Of a stretch of DNA of 57,840 nt, positions 9,324-17,094 are shown in pieces. Origin of the DNA: CAYNLG01 sp964397995 (GTDB taxonomy: Bacteria > Planctomycetota > Phycisphaerae > FEN-1346); NCBI GenBank assembly GCA_964397995.1, contig CAYNLG010000016.1, positions 1 to 57,840 on the forward strand, written 5' to 3'. The notes beneath the pieces are model-generated. The model was not told where the DNA came from. It made no database searches and saw only the letters and a program-made list of their open reading frames with translations. The translations under genes and the position numbers were made by a program. Each line of letters starts with the position of its first letter. The stretch's first letter is position 1.

Positions 9324-9977
9324 CTACCCGTCGAGCGACGTCAGCCCCTGCCGCAGGGCGTACTTCGTCAGGTCCGCCACGTTGTGGACGTCCAGCTTAT
9401 CCATGACGTGCTTGCGATGGGTTTCGACCGTCTTCACGCTCACGTGGAGGCCCATGGCGATTTCCTTCGTGCCATAGCCCTCGGCCATGAGTTGAAGAAC
9501 CTCGCGTTCGCGCGGCGTCAGAACGGCAAAGGCGGACGGCTCGTCGGCGCCGGTCTCGTGGATGTAGTTGAAGACCACGACGTTGGCCACCGACGGCGCC
9601 AGGTAGGTGTCACCCCGCAGGACCGTGCGGATGGCCTCCACCAGGTCCTCGAAGGCACAGTCCTTCAGGAGGTAGCCCGCCGCACCGGCCTTGAGCATCT
9701 CCGAAACGCGGCGGGCGTCGGCGTGCATCGAAAGCGCCAGGACCTTGACGTCCAGCAGAATCTGGCAGATCTGCCGCGTCGCCTCCAGCCCGTTCAGGTC
9801 CGGCATGGCGACGTCCATGACGACGACGTCCGGCTTCAGGTCCTTGGCCATACGGACGGCGGTGCGGCCATCGGCGGCGTCGCCGACGACCTCCATGTCG
9901 TCGTGCTTGGCCAGACACATCCGGAGGCCCTCCCGGATGATCCGGTGGTCGTCCGCCAACAGAACTCGCGTAGGCAT
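9324..9977 (-). CDS. NarL/FixJ-family response regulator
   Basis: 217 residues. The receiver domain (about 3-120) has the acidic pair D9-D10, the phosphoacceptor D55 in VVVMDVAMPDLNG and the conserved K105 in YLLKD. The C-terminal LuxR-type helix-turn-helix (about 150-212) reads LTPREREVLQLMAEGY, KEIA, and VSVKTVETHRKHVMDKL. The start at 9977 (MPTRVLLADDH) is chosen because it begins the receiver fold; upstream in-frame codons look non-coding. The partner kinase is not adjacent. The hybrid kinase 683 bases downstream on the same strand is a candidate. Confidence 0.92.
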   Translation of the reverse strand: MPTRVLLADDHRIIREGLRMCLAKHDDMEVVGDAADGRTAVRMAKDLKPDVVVMDVAMPDLNGLEATRQICQILLDVKVLALSMHADARRVSEMLKAGAAGYLLKDCAFEDLVEAIRTVLRGDTYLAPSVANVVVFNYIHETGADEPSAFAVLTPREREVLQLMAEGYGTKEIAMGLHVSVKTVETHRKHVMDKLDVHNVADLTKYALRQGLTSLDG

Positions 9978-10196
9978 AGCAAGCGTCCTGACTCTGTCCC
10001 CCGCCCACGAGCGGCGAAGCTTCCGGGCTCGTACGGCCCCCTTGGCCAGTGCTGTCCTCTGCCGTCCTGATGATGCCAGTTCCGCTGTTACCAACGGCGG
10101 GCCGCCACAACCGGTCGGCGTTTCGCCTGTCCCAGCCTCCTTCCTGCAATGCCGCCGGCTGCCGCAAGTTCTGACGTGATTCCGCGGATGCGGCAC

Positions 10197-10227
10197 TTGC
10201 CTTCGGCCATTCCGCACTGAGTATAGT
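10197..10227 (+). promoter_or_regulatory. Possible promoter for the carbamoyltransferase operon
   Basis: A good -10 (TATAGT, 10222-10227) lies 19 bases after a partial -35 (TTGCCT, 10197-10202). It sits about 90 bases before the ATG at 10319. The spacing is long, so the -35 is doubtful. The rest of the 341-base divergent gap (9978-10318) shows no gene. Confidence 0.4.
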
Positions 10228-10318
10228 CTACGTGCGCTTCACGGCCTATGCCAAGCGCGAATTCTGCTCCTGTGACACCCTTGCTTCACCCCTCCGGCCT
10301 CTCTACCATTCTCTCGGC

Positions 10319-12160
10319 ATGAACATCCTCGGACTATCGGCCTTTTATCACGATTCGGCGGCCTGCCTTGTCCGCGACGGCTGCATCCTGGCCGCCGCCC
10401 AACAGGAACGGTTCTCGCGCGTCAAGCACGACTGGCGGTTCCCGGCCGACGCCGTCCGGTACTGCCTTTCGGAAGGCGGCATCGGCCCGGCGGATGTGGA
10501 CTATGTCGCGTTCTACGACAAGCCCCTTCTGAAGTTCGACCGCCTGCTGGAGACCTATCTGGCGACCGCGCCGCGGGGCTTCCGCTCGTTCCTCAAGGCC
10601 ATGCCGCTCTGGCTGCGGCAGAAGCTCCACTTGCCCCGCGAGATCGAGCGCGGCCTCGGCGGCCGGCCGCGCCACCGCATCGTCTTCACGGAGCACCACG
10701 AGTCGCATGCCGCCAGCGCCTTCTTCCCGTCACCCTTCCGCCAGGCGGCCATCTTGACGATGGACGGCGTCGGGGAATGGGCGACGGCCAGCTTCGGGCA
10801 CGGGCGCGGCAACCGCATCGAACTCACGCACGAACTGCGGTTCCCCCACAGCCTGGGGCTGCTCTACTCCGCGTTCACGTACTTCACGGGGTTCCGGGTC
10901 AACTCGGGCGAGTACAAGCTGATGGGTCTCGCCCCGTACGGGGAGACGCGGTTCCGCGACCTCATCCTGGACCGGGTCGTGGACCTGAAGGCCGACGGGT
11001 CGTTCCGCCTCAACATGGGTACCTTCACCTACTGCCACGGCCTGCGGATGACCGGCAGACGGTTCGCCGACCTCTTCGGAGGGCCCCGGCGGAAACCTGA
11101 GTCGCCGCTGACGCAGCGGGAGATGGACCTGGCGGCATCCATCCAGGCGGTGACCGAGGAGATCATGCTGCGGACGGCCCGCCACGTCCGCCGCCAAACG
11201 GGCCTGCCGAAGCTGGTCCTGGCGGGCGGGGTGGCCCTGAACTGCGTCGCCAACGGCCGCCTCCTTCGCGAGGCCGGCTTCGAGGACCTCTGGATCCAAC
11301 CCGCTTCCGGCGACGCCGGCGGGGCCGTTGGGGCGGCCCTCTTCGTCTGGCACCAGCTCCTCGGGCATCCCCGGGAGGCCGACGATGCTCGCGATGCCCA
11401 GGGCGGGAGTCTGCTCGGCCCGGCGTACGGCTCGGACGAGGTGGCCCGCGCGATCCAGGCCCTCGGGGCGGTCGGCCGCCGCTACGGCGACGAGGACGAG
11501 CTGCTCGACCGGGTTGCGGACCTGATCGCCGATGGCAAGGTCGTGGGCCACTTCCACGGCCGCATGGAGTTCGGCCCGCGGGCTCTTGGGTCGCGGTCCA
11601 TCCTCGGCGACCCGCGGAGCCCCAAGATGCAGTCGCTCATGAACCGGAAGATCAAGTTCCGGGAATCGTTCCGGCCGTTCGCCCCGAGCGTCCTGCGGGA
11701 CCACGCCCACGAGTACTTCGACGTTCCGCCCGGCCACGACAGCCCGTACATGCTGCTGGTGGCGGGCGTCCGCGAGGACCAGCGGCGGCCCGTGGAGGGC
11801 GACGGGGCCGACCTCGCGGGCGTGGACCGGCTGCTGAAGGCCGTTCGCTCGACCATCCCCGCGGTCACGCACGTCGACTGCTCCGCCCGGCTCCAGACCG
11901 TGGATCCGGAGCGGCACGGGCGGTACTGGCGGCTGATCGAGCGGTTCCGAGAGAAGACGGGGTGCCCGCTGGTGGTCAACACGAGCTTCAACGTGCGCGG
12001 CGAGCCGATCGTCCGGTCGCCCGTAGACGCCTACCGCTGCTTCATGGCCACCGATATGGACGCCCTCGTCCTCGAGGACACGCTGCTGCTGAAGGACGCG
12101 CAGCCCGAGGGGGCGGCCGTCCGTCGCGAGGAACACCTGGAACAGTTCGCCCTGGACTAG
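10319..12160 (+). CDS. NodU/CmcH-type carbamoyltransferase
   Basis: 613 residues. The N-terminal ASKHA-like domain starts MNILGLSAFYHDSAAC and contains EHHESHAASAFFPSPF and TMDGVGEWATAS. The C-terminal YrdC-like domain has GHFHGRMEFGPRALGSRSIL, FRPFAPSVL and NTSFNVRGEPIV. These are hallmarks of O-carbamoyltransferases, which use carbamoyl phosphate and ATP to decorate sugars or natural products. There is no clear ribosome site before the ATG at 10319, although the alignment start is unambiguous. SxtJ-like and DUF5989 genes follow within 15 bases each, a linkage seen in many bacteria and named after the saxitoxin cluster. The acceptor is probably a surface or secreted glycan (inference). Confidence 0.93.
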   Translation: MNILGLSAFYHDSAACLVRDGCILAAAQQERFSRVKHDWRFPADAVRYCLSEGGIGPADVDYVAFYDKPLLKFDRLLETYLATAPRGFRSFLKAMPLWLRQKLHLPREIERGLGGRPRHRIVFTEHHESHAASAFFPSPFRQAAILTMDGVGEWATASFGHGRGNRIELTHELRFPHSLGLLYSAFTYFTGFRVNSGEYKLMGLAPYGETRFRDLILDRVVDLKADGSFRLNMGTFTYCHGLRMTGRRFADLFGGPRRKPESPLTQREMDLAASIQAVTEEIMLRTARHVRRQTGLPKLVLAGGVALNCVANGRLLREAGFEDLWIQPASGDAGGAVGAALFVWHQLLGHPREADDARDAQGGSLLGPAYGSDEVARAIQALGAVGRRYGDEDELLDRVADLIADGKVVGHFHGRMEFGPRALGSRSILGDPRSPKMQSLMNRKIKFRESFRPFAPSVLRDHAHEYFDVPPGHDSPYMLLVAGVREDQRRPVEGDGADLAGVDRLLKAVRSTIPAVTHVDCSARLQTVDPERHGRYWRLIERFREKTGCPLVVNTSFNVRGEPIVRSPVDAYRCFMATDMDALVLEDTLLLKDAQPEGAAVRREEHLEQFALD

Positions 12161-12174
12161 GAGAGCACCCCCCC

Positions 12175-12615
12175 GTGTTCGACATCAACTGGCATCCCAA
12201 GCGGCGCGAGCTCAGGCGCTTCGGCCTGGCGGCCCTGGTCGTCTTCGGCGGCCTGGGGGCATGGGCGTGGTTCGGGAGCAGGCTCTTCGGCTTCGAAGTC
12301 TCGCCGGGCACCGCGCCGTTGGCCGCTGGCGTCCTCTGGGTGGCGGCCGCGGCTTGCGGCCTCCTGGCGGCGGCGTGGCCGCGGGGGCTTGGGCCGCTCT
12401 ACGTGGTCCTCAGCCTGGTGGCGTGGCCGATCGGCTGGGTTGTCTCCCACGTCCTGCTGGCCGCGGTCTTCTACGGCGTCGTGACCCCGGTGGGCCTGGT
12501 GATGCGTCTGATCGGACGCGATCCGCTCCAGCGGCGGTTCGACCCGGACGCCGAGACCTACTGGACGCGGCGCGAGCCGGCGGCCGATATCACACGGTAC
12601 TTCCGCCAGTTCTGA
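12175..12615 (+). CDS. SxtJ-family membrane protein
   Basis: 146 residues from a GTG at 12175, 14 bases after the carbamoyltransferase stop. It has three or four membrane helices (starting near residue 17) and a polar C-terminus (DPLQRRFDPDAETYWTRRE) that is the typical ending of SxtJ-family proteins. The molecular role is unknown. Its constant pairing with carbamoyltransferases suggests a membrane partner for the enzyme or its product. Confidence 0.82.
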   Translation: MFDINWHPKRRELRRFGLAALVVFGGLGAWAWFGSRLFGFEVSPGTAPLAAGVLWVAAAACGLLAAAWPRGLGPLYVVLSLVAWPIGWVVSHVLLAAVFYGVVTPVGLVMRLIGRDPLQRRFDPDAETYWTRREPAADITRYFRQF

Positions 12616-12629
12616 CCGGAGCGACGTCG

Positions 12630-12833
12630 ATGGCCGATTCGGGCGAGCGGGGACGCGATTTTGAGGCGGCCGCCGCCGGCAAGTGCCCGGGCCTCCTCCG
12701 GGAGTTCTGGGACTTCCTGAAGCACAACAGGAAGTGGTGGCTGGTCCCCATCCTGGTGGTGCTGCTGCTGGTGGGGATGCTGGCCGTCCTCGGCGGGACG
12801 GGCCTGGCCCCATTCATTTACACGCTCTTCTAG
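12630..12833 (+). CDS. DUF5989-family small membrane protein
   Basis: 67 residues, with an ATG at 12630, 14 bases after the SxtJ-like gene. A short polar N-terminus leads to LREFWDFLKHNRKWWLVP, one hydrophobic helix, and the terminal APFIYTLF. This matches the DUF5989 pattern seen beside carbamoyltransferase and SxtJ genes. Function is unknown. It ends 6 bases before the convergent SGNH/TPR gene. Confidence 0.85.
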   Translation: MADSGERGRDFEAAAAGKCPGLLREFWDFLKHNRKWWLVPILVVLLLVGMLAVLGGTGLAPFIYTLF

Positions 12834-12839
12834 AGGCCC

Positions 12840-15443
12840 CTACTGTTCACCAACGGTGGGGCGCACGAAAGGCTTCCCGGCCCGGTAGACGGCCAAACGC
12901 TGCGCCAGTGACGCGGCCAGCCGCTCGTGCCCCGCCTGCCGGGCCATGACGACCGCCCGTTCGGCCGCCTCCACGGCCTGGGCATAGTCGCCGGCCGCCG
13001 CCAGGGCCGCCGCCAGGGCGTCCAGGGGCCTCGGATCGGCGAAACGGGTCAGGCGGCAGGCCTCGGAGGCGAGAACGCGGGCCTCCGTGGCGTCCCGCAC
13101 GGCCGGGTCCGGTGCCGTCGCCAGGAAGAAGGCGAACTCGCCCAGCAGGTCGGAGTCATCCCCGCCGAGACTGACGGCCTTGCGATAGGCCGTGGCCGCC
13201 TCGGTTTCGCGGCCCAGAACGGCCCTGGCCCGGGCCAGGCCCAGCCACGGCCCGACCTCATCCGGGTCGGCGGCTGCGGCCCGTTCAAATGCATCGGCGG
13301 CCCCGGCCGCGTCCCGGTGCTTCATCAGGAGCCCGCCGAGGGCGATGGCGGCGTCCCCCTGGCCGGGGTCGACCTCCAGAGCTTGCCGGTACCACGCAAT
13401 GGCGTCCTCGCCGCGTCCGTCCTCGGCAGCCAGCTTTCCCAGGTTGTTCAGGGCCCCGGCATCCGGGCCGAACCCGAGCATCCGCTCGAACTGCCGCGCC
13501 GCCTCTTCCTTTCGTCCGGAGGTGGCCAGGACGACGCCCAGGTTCAGCATCGCCTCCGTGTCGTCGGGCCGCAGCCGGAGGGCCTCGCGCAGCTCCGCAA
13601 TGGCCTGCTCGCCGCGCCCGGTCGCCATATGGATGGTCCCGTAGACCTTGTGCGGGTCGGGCGTCAGGGGCTCGATGGCCAGGGCCGTGCGGACGGCCTC
13701 CTCGGCCTGTTCGGGGCGCCCCAGGTTCAGCAGGGTGGACGCGAGGTTCGCCCAGGTGGGCTGGTGGCCGGGCACCCTCTCGGCCGCCTCCCGCCATGCG
13801 GCCGCGCCCTCCTCCAGGCGGCCCGTGCCGACGAGCGCGGCGGCGTACAGGCGCCGCACGAAGACGTCCTTCGGCCGGCGGCCCACGGCGGCCGCGTACG
13901 CCTTGAGCGCCTGCCGGCGCGCCGCCGCGAGATGCTCATCCCGGAACGCGTCCAGCCGGGCCTCCAGGACCGCGTGCCGGGCCGCGTAGCCGAACTGATT
14001 CGGGAACGGGGGCTCGGCCATCATCCGGGCCATGACGCGGGCGTTCTCGTACCGCCTCAGGTCGGTATAGGCCAGGCGGTCACGACAGACGGACACCGAC
14101 GCCGGCGCCTCGCCCGGCGGGGGTCCCAGCCGGTCCCCCAAGGCTCGGGCCACCGCATCGAACAACACCGAGGCCAACAGGTGCGTTCCCTCGAAGCGAA
14201 AGTGAACGTGCTCGTAGAAGAGCTCCCCGCCCGGCAGGCCCGCGACCGACCGGGGGTCGTCGGCGAACGCCTTCTCGGCATCGACGAAGCGGACGCCCTG
14301 CCCCGCGGCGCGGCCGACCTCGCGCAGGACACCGTTCAGTCGCGAATCCGCCCGGAACCGCAAGGCGTCCATATCGCGGGCCAGCGCCAGGGCCTCGCGG
14401 GCCTCGTCCGCGTGCCCGAGCTCCAACTGTGCCCGGCCCAGGCGGTACCGGACCTCGGCATGGCCGGGGTCGATCGCGACCGCCTGCCGCAGACGCTGTA
14501 TGGCCTCGACCCAGCGGCCGGCTTCCTCCGCCTCGCGGGCGGCCGCCAGGTGCTCGTCCCAGGCCTTCCGCTGGTCCGCGGTAAGCACGCGGCTGTGGAC
14601 AGACGCGAAAGGCGGGCAGTCCCTCAGGTTCACGGCCACCGTCGAGAGGACCACCGGGACACCCGCACCACGGGCCAGGGCCAGAATATCGAGGACGTTG
14701 GCCCGCAGGTGGCTCGCGACCGTCTCCAGACGCGGGTCGTCGGCCGGCACGGTCTGTTCGAGGAAGAGTTCCATGCCCTTCCACCCCTTGGCGGGGGACT
14801 CGGCACCCCCCAGGGCCTTCGTGAGAGCCGCCATGGCTTGGCCCGTGCGGGTCATCTTGACGCGGACACCCGCCCGGATCAGCGGCCTCCACGGGGAGTA
14901 GCCGGCCAGCACCGTGCCCGGGCCGTACGGACCGACGACCTCGTTGTTGCCCATGTAGACGATGAACAGGTCCGGGGCGACCTCCAGGCAGTCGCGGGCG
15001 ATCTCCAGGACCACGTGCGAGTTGACGGCCGTCATGGCGGCGTTGACCACCTCGAACCGCCGGTCCGGGTAGGCCTCCTCCAGCATGACGCCCAGGACGC
15101 GCCCGACGCCGAAGGCTTCGTCCGGGGTGCCCATGGCGGCCGAGCCGCCGAGGACCACAATGCGAACGGTCTCCGGCCCCTTCGCCACCGGAACCACCTC
15201 GATGACGGGCGTCCGGGCGAGTTCCCGAGGGAAGAACCGCCATGAGAAGGCGTGGTTCGTCTGCCACGCCGCGCGGTCGGGCATCCTCAGGAAGAAGTCG
15301 AGGGACGTGCCCACCCCGGCCACCCGCAAAGCCCCTTCCAGCAGCACCAGGGCCACCAAGGGCGCCAGCACCATGGCGGCCAGGCGGTAGGCCCAGAGGC
15401 GAAGGCGACTCATCGGCCTGGGCGGGGCGGGCTGGTCGGGCAT
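12840..15443 (-). CDS. Membrane-anchored SGNH-hydrolase/TPR protein
   Basis: 867 residues from an ATG at 15443 with CGGAGA upstream. An N-terminal membrane helix (about 17-40) is followed by an SGNH-like domain. Its nucleophile block is VVLGGSAAMGTPDEAFG, the oxyanion block is YMGNNEVVGPYG, and the His block is HFRFEGTHLLA. One TPR-like unit is embedded within the hydrolase region. About ten more TPR units fill residues 480-850 (for example WANLASTLLNLGRPEQAEEA, ALNNLGKLAAEDGRGEDAIA). Such proteins act on acyl groups of extracytoplasmic polymers; the TPR part would bind partners. It faces the carbamoyltransferase trio tail to tail with a 6-base gap. The same family often sits beside that trio, so a shared pathway is likely. 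Confidence 0.85.
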   Translation of the reverse strand: MPDQPAPPRPMSRLRLWAYRLAAMVLAPLVALVLLEGALRVAGVGTSLDFFLRMPDRAAWQTNHAFSWRFFPRELARTPVIEVVPVAKGPETVRIVVLGGSAAMGTPDEAFGVGRVLGVMLEEAYPDRRFEVVNAAMTAVNSHVVLEIARDCLEVAPDLFIVYMGNNEVVGPYGPGTVLAGYSPWRPLIRAGVRVKMTRTGQAMAALTKALGGAESPAKGWKGMELFLEQTVPADDPRLETVASHLRANVLDILALARGAGVPVVLSTVAVNLRDCPPFASVHSRVLTADQRKAWDEHLAAAREAEEAGRWVEAIQRLRQAVAIDPGHAEVRYRLGRAQLELGHADEAREALALARDMDALRFRADSRLNGVLREVGRAAGQGVRFVDAEKAFADDPRSVAGLPGGELFYEHVHFRFEGTHLLASVLFDAVARALGDRLGPPPGEAPASVSVCRDRLAYTDLRRYENARVMARMMAEPPFPNQFGYAARHAVLEARLDAFRDEHLAAARRQALKAYAAAVGRRPKDVFVRRLYAAALVGTGRLEEGAAAWREAAERVPGHQPTWANLASTLLNLGRPEQAEEAVRTALAIEPLTPDPHKVYGTIHMATGRGEQAIAELREALRLRPDDTEAMLNLGVVLATSGRKEEAARQFERMLGFGPDAGALNNLGKLAAEDGRGEDAIAWYRQALEVDPGQGDAAIALGGLLMKHRDAAGAADAFERAAAADPDEVGPWLGLARARAVLGRETEAATAYRKAVSLGGDDSDLLGEFAFFLATAPDPAVRDATEARVLASEACRLTRFADPRPLDALAAALAAAGDYAQAVEAAERAVVMARQAGHERLAASLAQRLAVYRAGKPFVRPTVGEQ

Positions 15444-15518
15444 GGAGCGTCTCCGGTCAACCCGCGTATCTTCGGAAAGCGGGGCCGTCGGCCGCAAGGG
15501 AATCCCGAAAGAAGCACG

Positions 15519-17090
15519 CTACGCCGTCTCGGTCTCAGGCCCCTCGATCCAAGCCAGCGCCCCCGTGGGGCAGGCTTCGATGCACTCGGCAGCGACGCGC
15601 TCCAGGCCCGCCTCCAGGGCCTCATCGAACGGAACGCGGACGCGGACGTCGAAGCCGCGGCCGACGAAGGTCAGGCCGAGCCGTTCCCGGGCCTGCTCGC
15701 AGATGCGCACGCACAGGCCGCAGGAGATACACTTGCCGGCCTCGTAGACGACGCGGCCGGCGCGGCTCTGCTCGAACGGCCGCCGCTCGTCCGTCTTGTA
15801 CCGGGCCGGACGGGCCTTGTAAGCCTCCGCCCACCAACGGAGTTTGCACGCGACGGGCTTGCGGCAATCGCAGTGGAGGCAGCGTCCCGCCTCGCGGGCG
15901 GCCTCGTCCGGGCTGAACCCGGTTGACGCGCCGCCGGCGGGCTGCGTACGCGGGTCCGCGGTGGCTTCCCGCATGAAGGCCTGCATCTCGACCTCGTCGA
16001 CGGCCCCGATGTGGACGCTCCAGGGCCGCCCCGAACCGCTCACTGGCTGCCCGAGGACATATTCGCCGACGGCCACCGCAACGGCCTTGGAGTCGCCGAT
16101 GGCCCGAACGGCCATGCGGCCGGGCCGGACGGCCGAGCCGGCGGCAAAGACGCCGTCGGTCGGTGTGGCTCCCGTACCCCGCTCCGCCTGCAGGCCGGCC
16201 TTGCCCATCGCCATCCCGAAGGGGTGGGCCTCGCCCTGGCCGACTTCGCCGACAGCCAGGACCACCGCATCGTAGTCCCGCCGCAGGTCCGCGAGGCTCA
16301 CGTCGCGGCCGACGCGCTTCCCGAACTGGAACAGGGCCCCGAGGCGGGCAACCGCCCCCGCCTCGGCATCGAGCACCTCGCCCGGGACGAGCGGCTCGTC
16401 CCCGCCGTAGCGGAGCATCCCGCCGGCCGCCTCGTGCTCGTCGAAGACGGTGCAGGCGTGGCCCGCGCGGCACAGGCCGGCGGCCGCGGCGAGGCCGGCC
16501 GGGCCGGCGCCGACGACGGCCACGGACTTGCCGGTGTGCGGCGGAGTCTCGGGCGGCGGGGCCTCGGCGGCGTCAGCGGCAAAGCGGTGCAGCAGGCGGA
16601 TCGACACGGCCCCGTCGGCCCGGCCCCGGCGGCAGCCTTTCTCGCACGGCGCGGGGCACACGCGGCCCAGGGTCGCCGGCAGGACCAGGTCCCGCCGCGC
16701 GATCGCCGCCGCCTCGGCCAGGCGGCCGCCGCGAACCGCCCGGATCATCTCCGGAATCGCCAGGGACGCCGGGCACACCGCCTGGCACGGGGCTTCGCAA
16801 TCGCCCGTATGCTCCGCCAGAAGCAGTTCCAGAGCCGTTTTCCGGGCCTCCCGGACCGCGTCGGACTCGCTCTCGACAACCATCCCGTCGGCGGCCCTCG
16901 TCGCGCACGCGGGAAGCAGGCCGCGCCGGCCCTCGACCTTGACGACGCAGACCATGCACGAGGTGAGCGGCTGGCCGCCCTCGCGGTAACAGAGCGTCGG
17001 AATCGTGATGCCGGCCACGCGGGCCGCCTCCAGAAGGGTCGCGCCCTCCGGGACGTCCACGCGGCGGCCGTCGATGGTCACGCTGGGCAT
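15519..17090 (-). CDS. 2Fe-2S / FAD / 4Fe-4S oxidoreductase subunit (NuoG-N plus GltD-like)
   Basis: 523 residues from an ATG at 17090, four bases after the upstream stop. Order of parts: an N-terminal NuoG-like [2Fe-2S] domain (IPTLCYREGG, TSCMVC, PACAT); a GltD-type cysteine region (GDCEAPCQAVCP, RVCPAPCEKGCRRG); an FAD Rossmann fold (VAVVGAGPAGLAAAAGL); and C-terminal NuoG-like clusters (KCISCGLCVRICE, CIEACPTGAL). The second, NAD(P)H-binding, Rossmann domain of true GltD is missing. Only about 35 residues separate AVVLAVGEVG from GVFAAGSAV. The flavin therefore probably exchanges electrons through Fe-S clusters, not directly with NAD(P)H. It is the last gene of the eight-gene redox operon and would partner with the NuoEF-like protein encoded just upstream. 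Confidence 0.85.
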   Translation of the reverse strand: MPSVTIDGRRVDVPEGATLLEAARVAGITIPTLCYREGGQPLTSCMVCVVKVEGRRGLLPACATRAADGMVVESESDAVREARKTALELLLAEHTGDCEAPCQAVCPASLAIPEMIRAVRGGRLAEAAAIARRDLVLPATLGRVCPAPCEKGCRRGRADGAVSIRLLHRFAADAAEAPPPETPPHTGKSVAVVGAGPAGLAAAAGLCRAGHACTVFDEHEAAGGMLRYGGDEPLVPGEVLDAEAGAVARLGALFQFGKRVGRDVSLADLRRDYDAVVLAVGEVGQGEAHPFGMAMGKAGLQAERGTGATPTDGVFAAGSAVRPGRMAVRAIGDSKAVAVAVGEYVLGQPVSGSGRPWSVHIGAVDEVEMQAFMREATADPRTQPAGGASTGFSPDEAAREAGRCLHCDCRKPVACKLRWWAEAYKARPARYKTDERRPFEQSRAGRVVYEAGKCISCGLCVRICEQARERLGLTFVGRGFDVRVRVPFDEALEAGLERVAAECIEACPTGALAWIEGPETETA

Positions 17091-17094
17091 ACGG

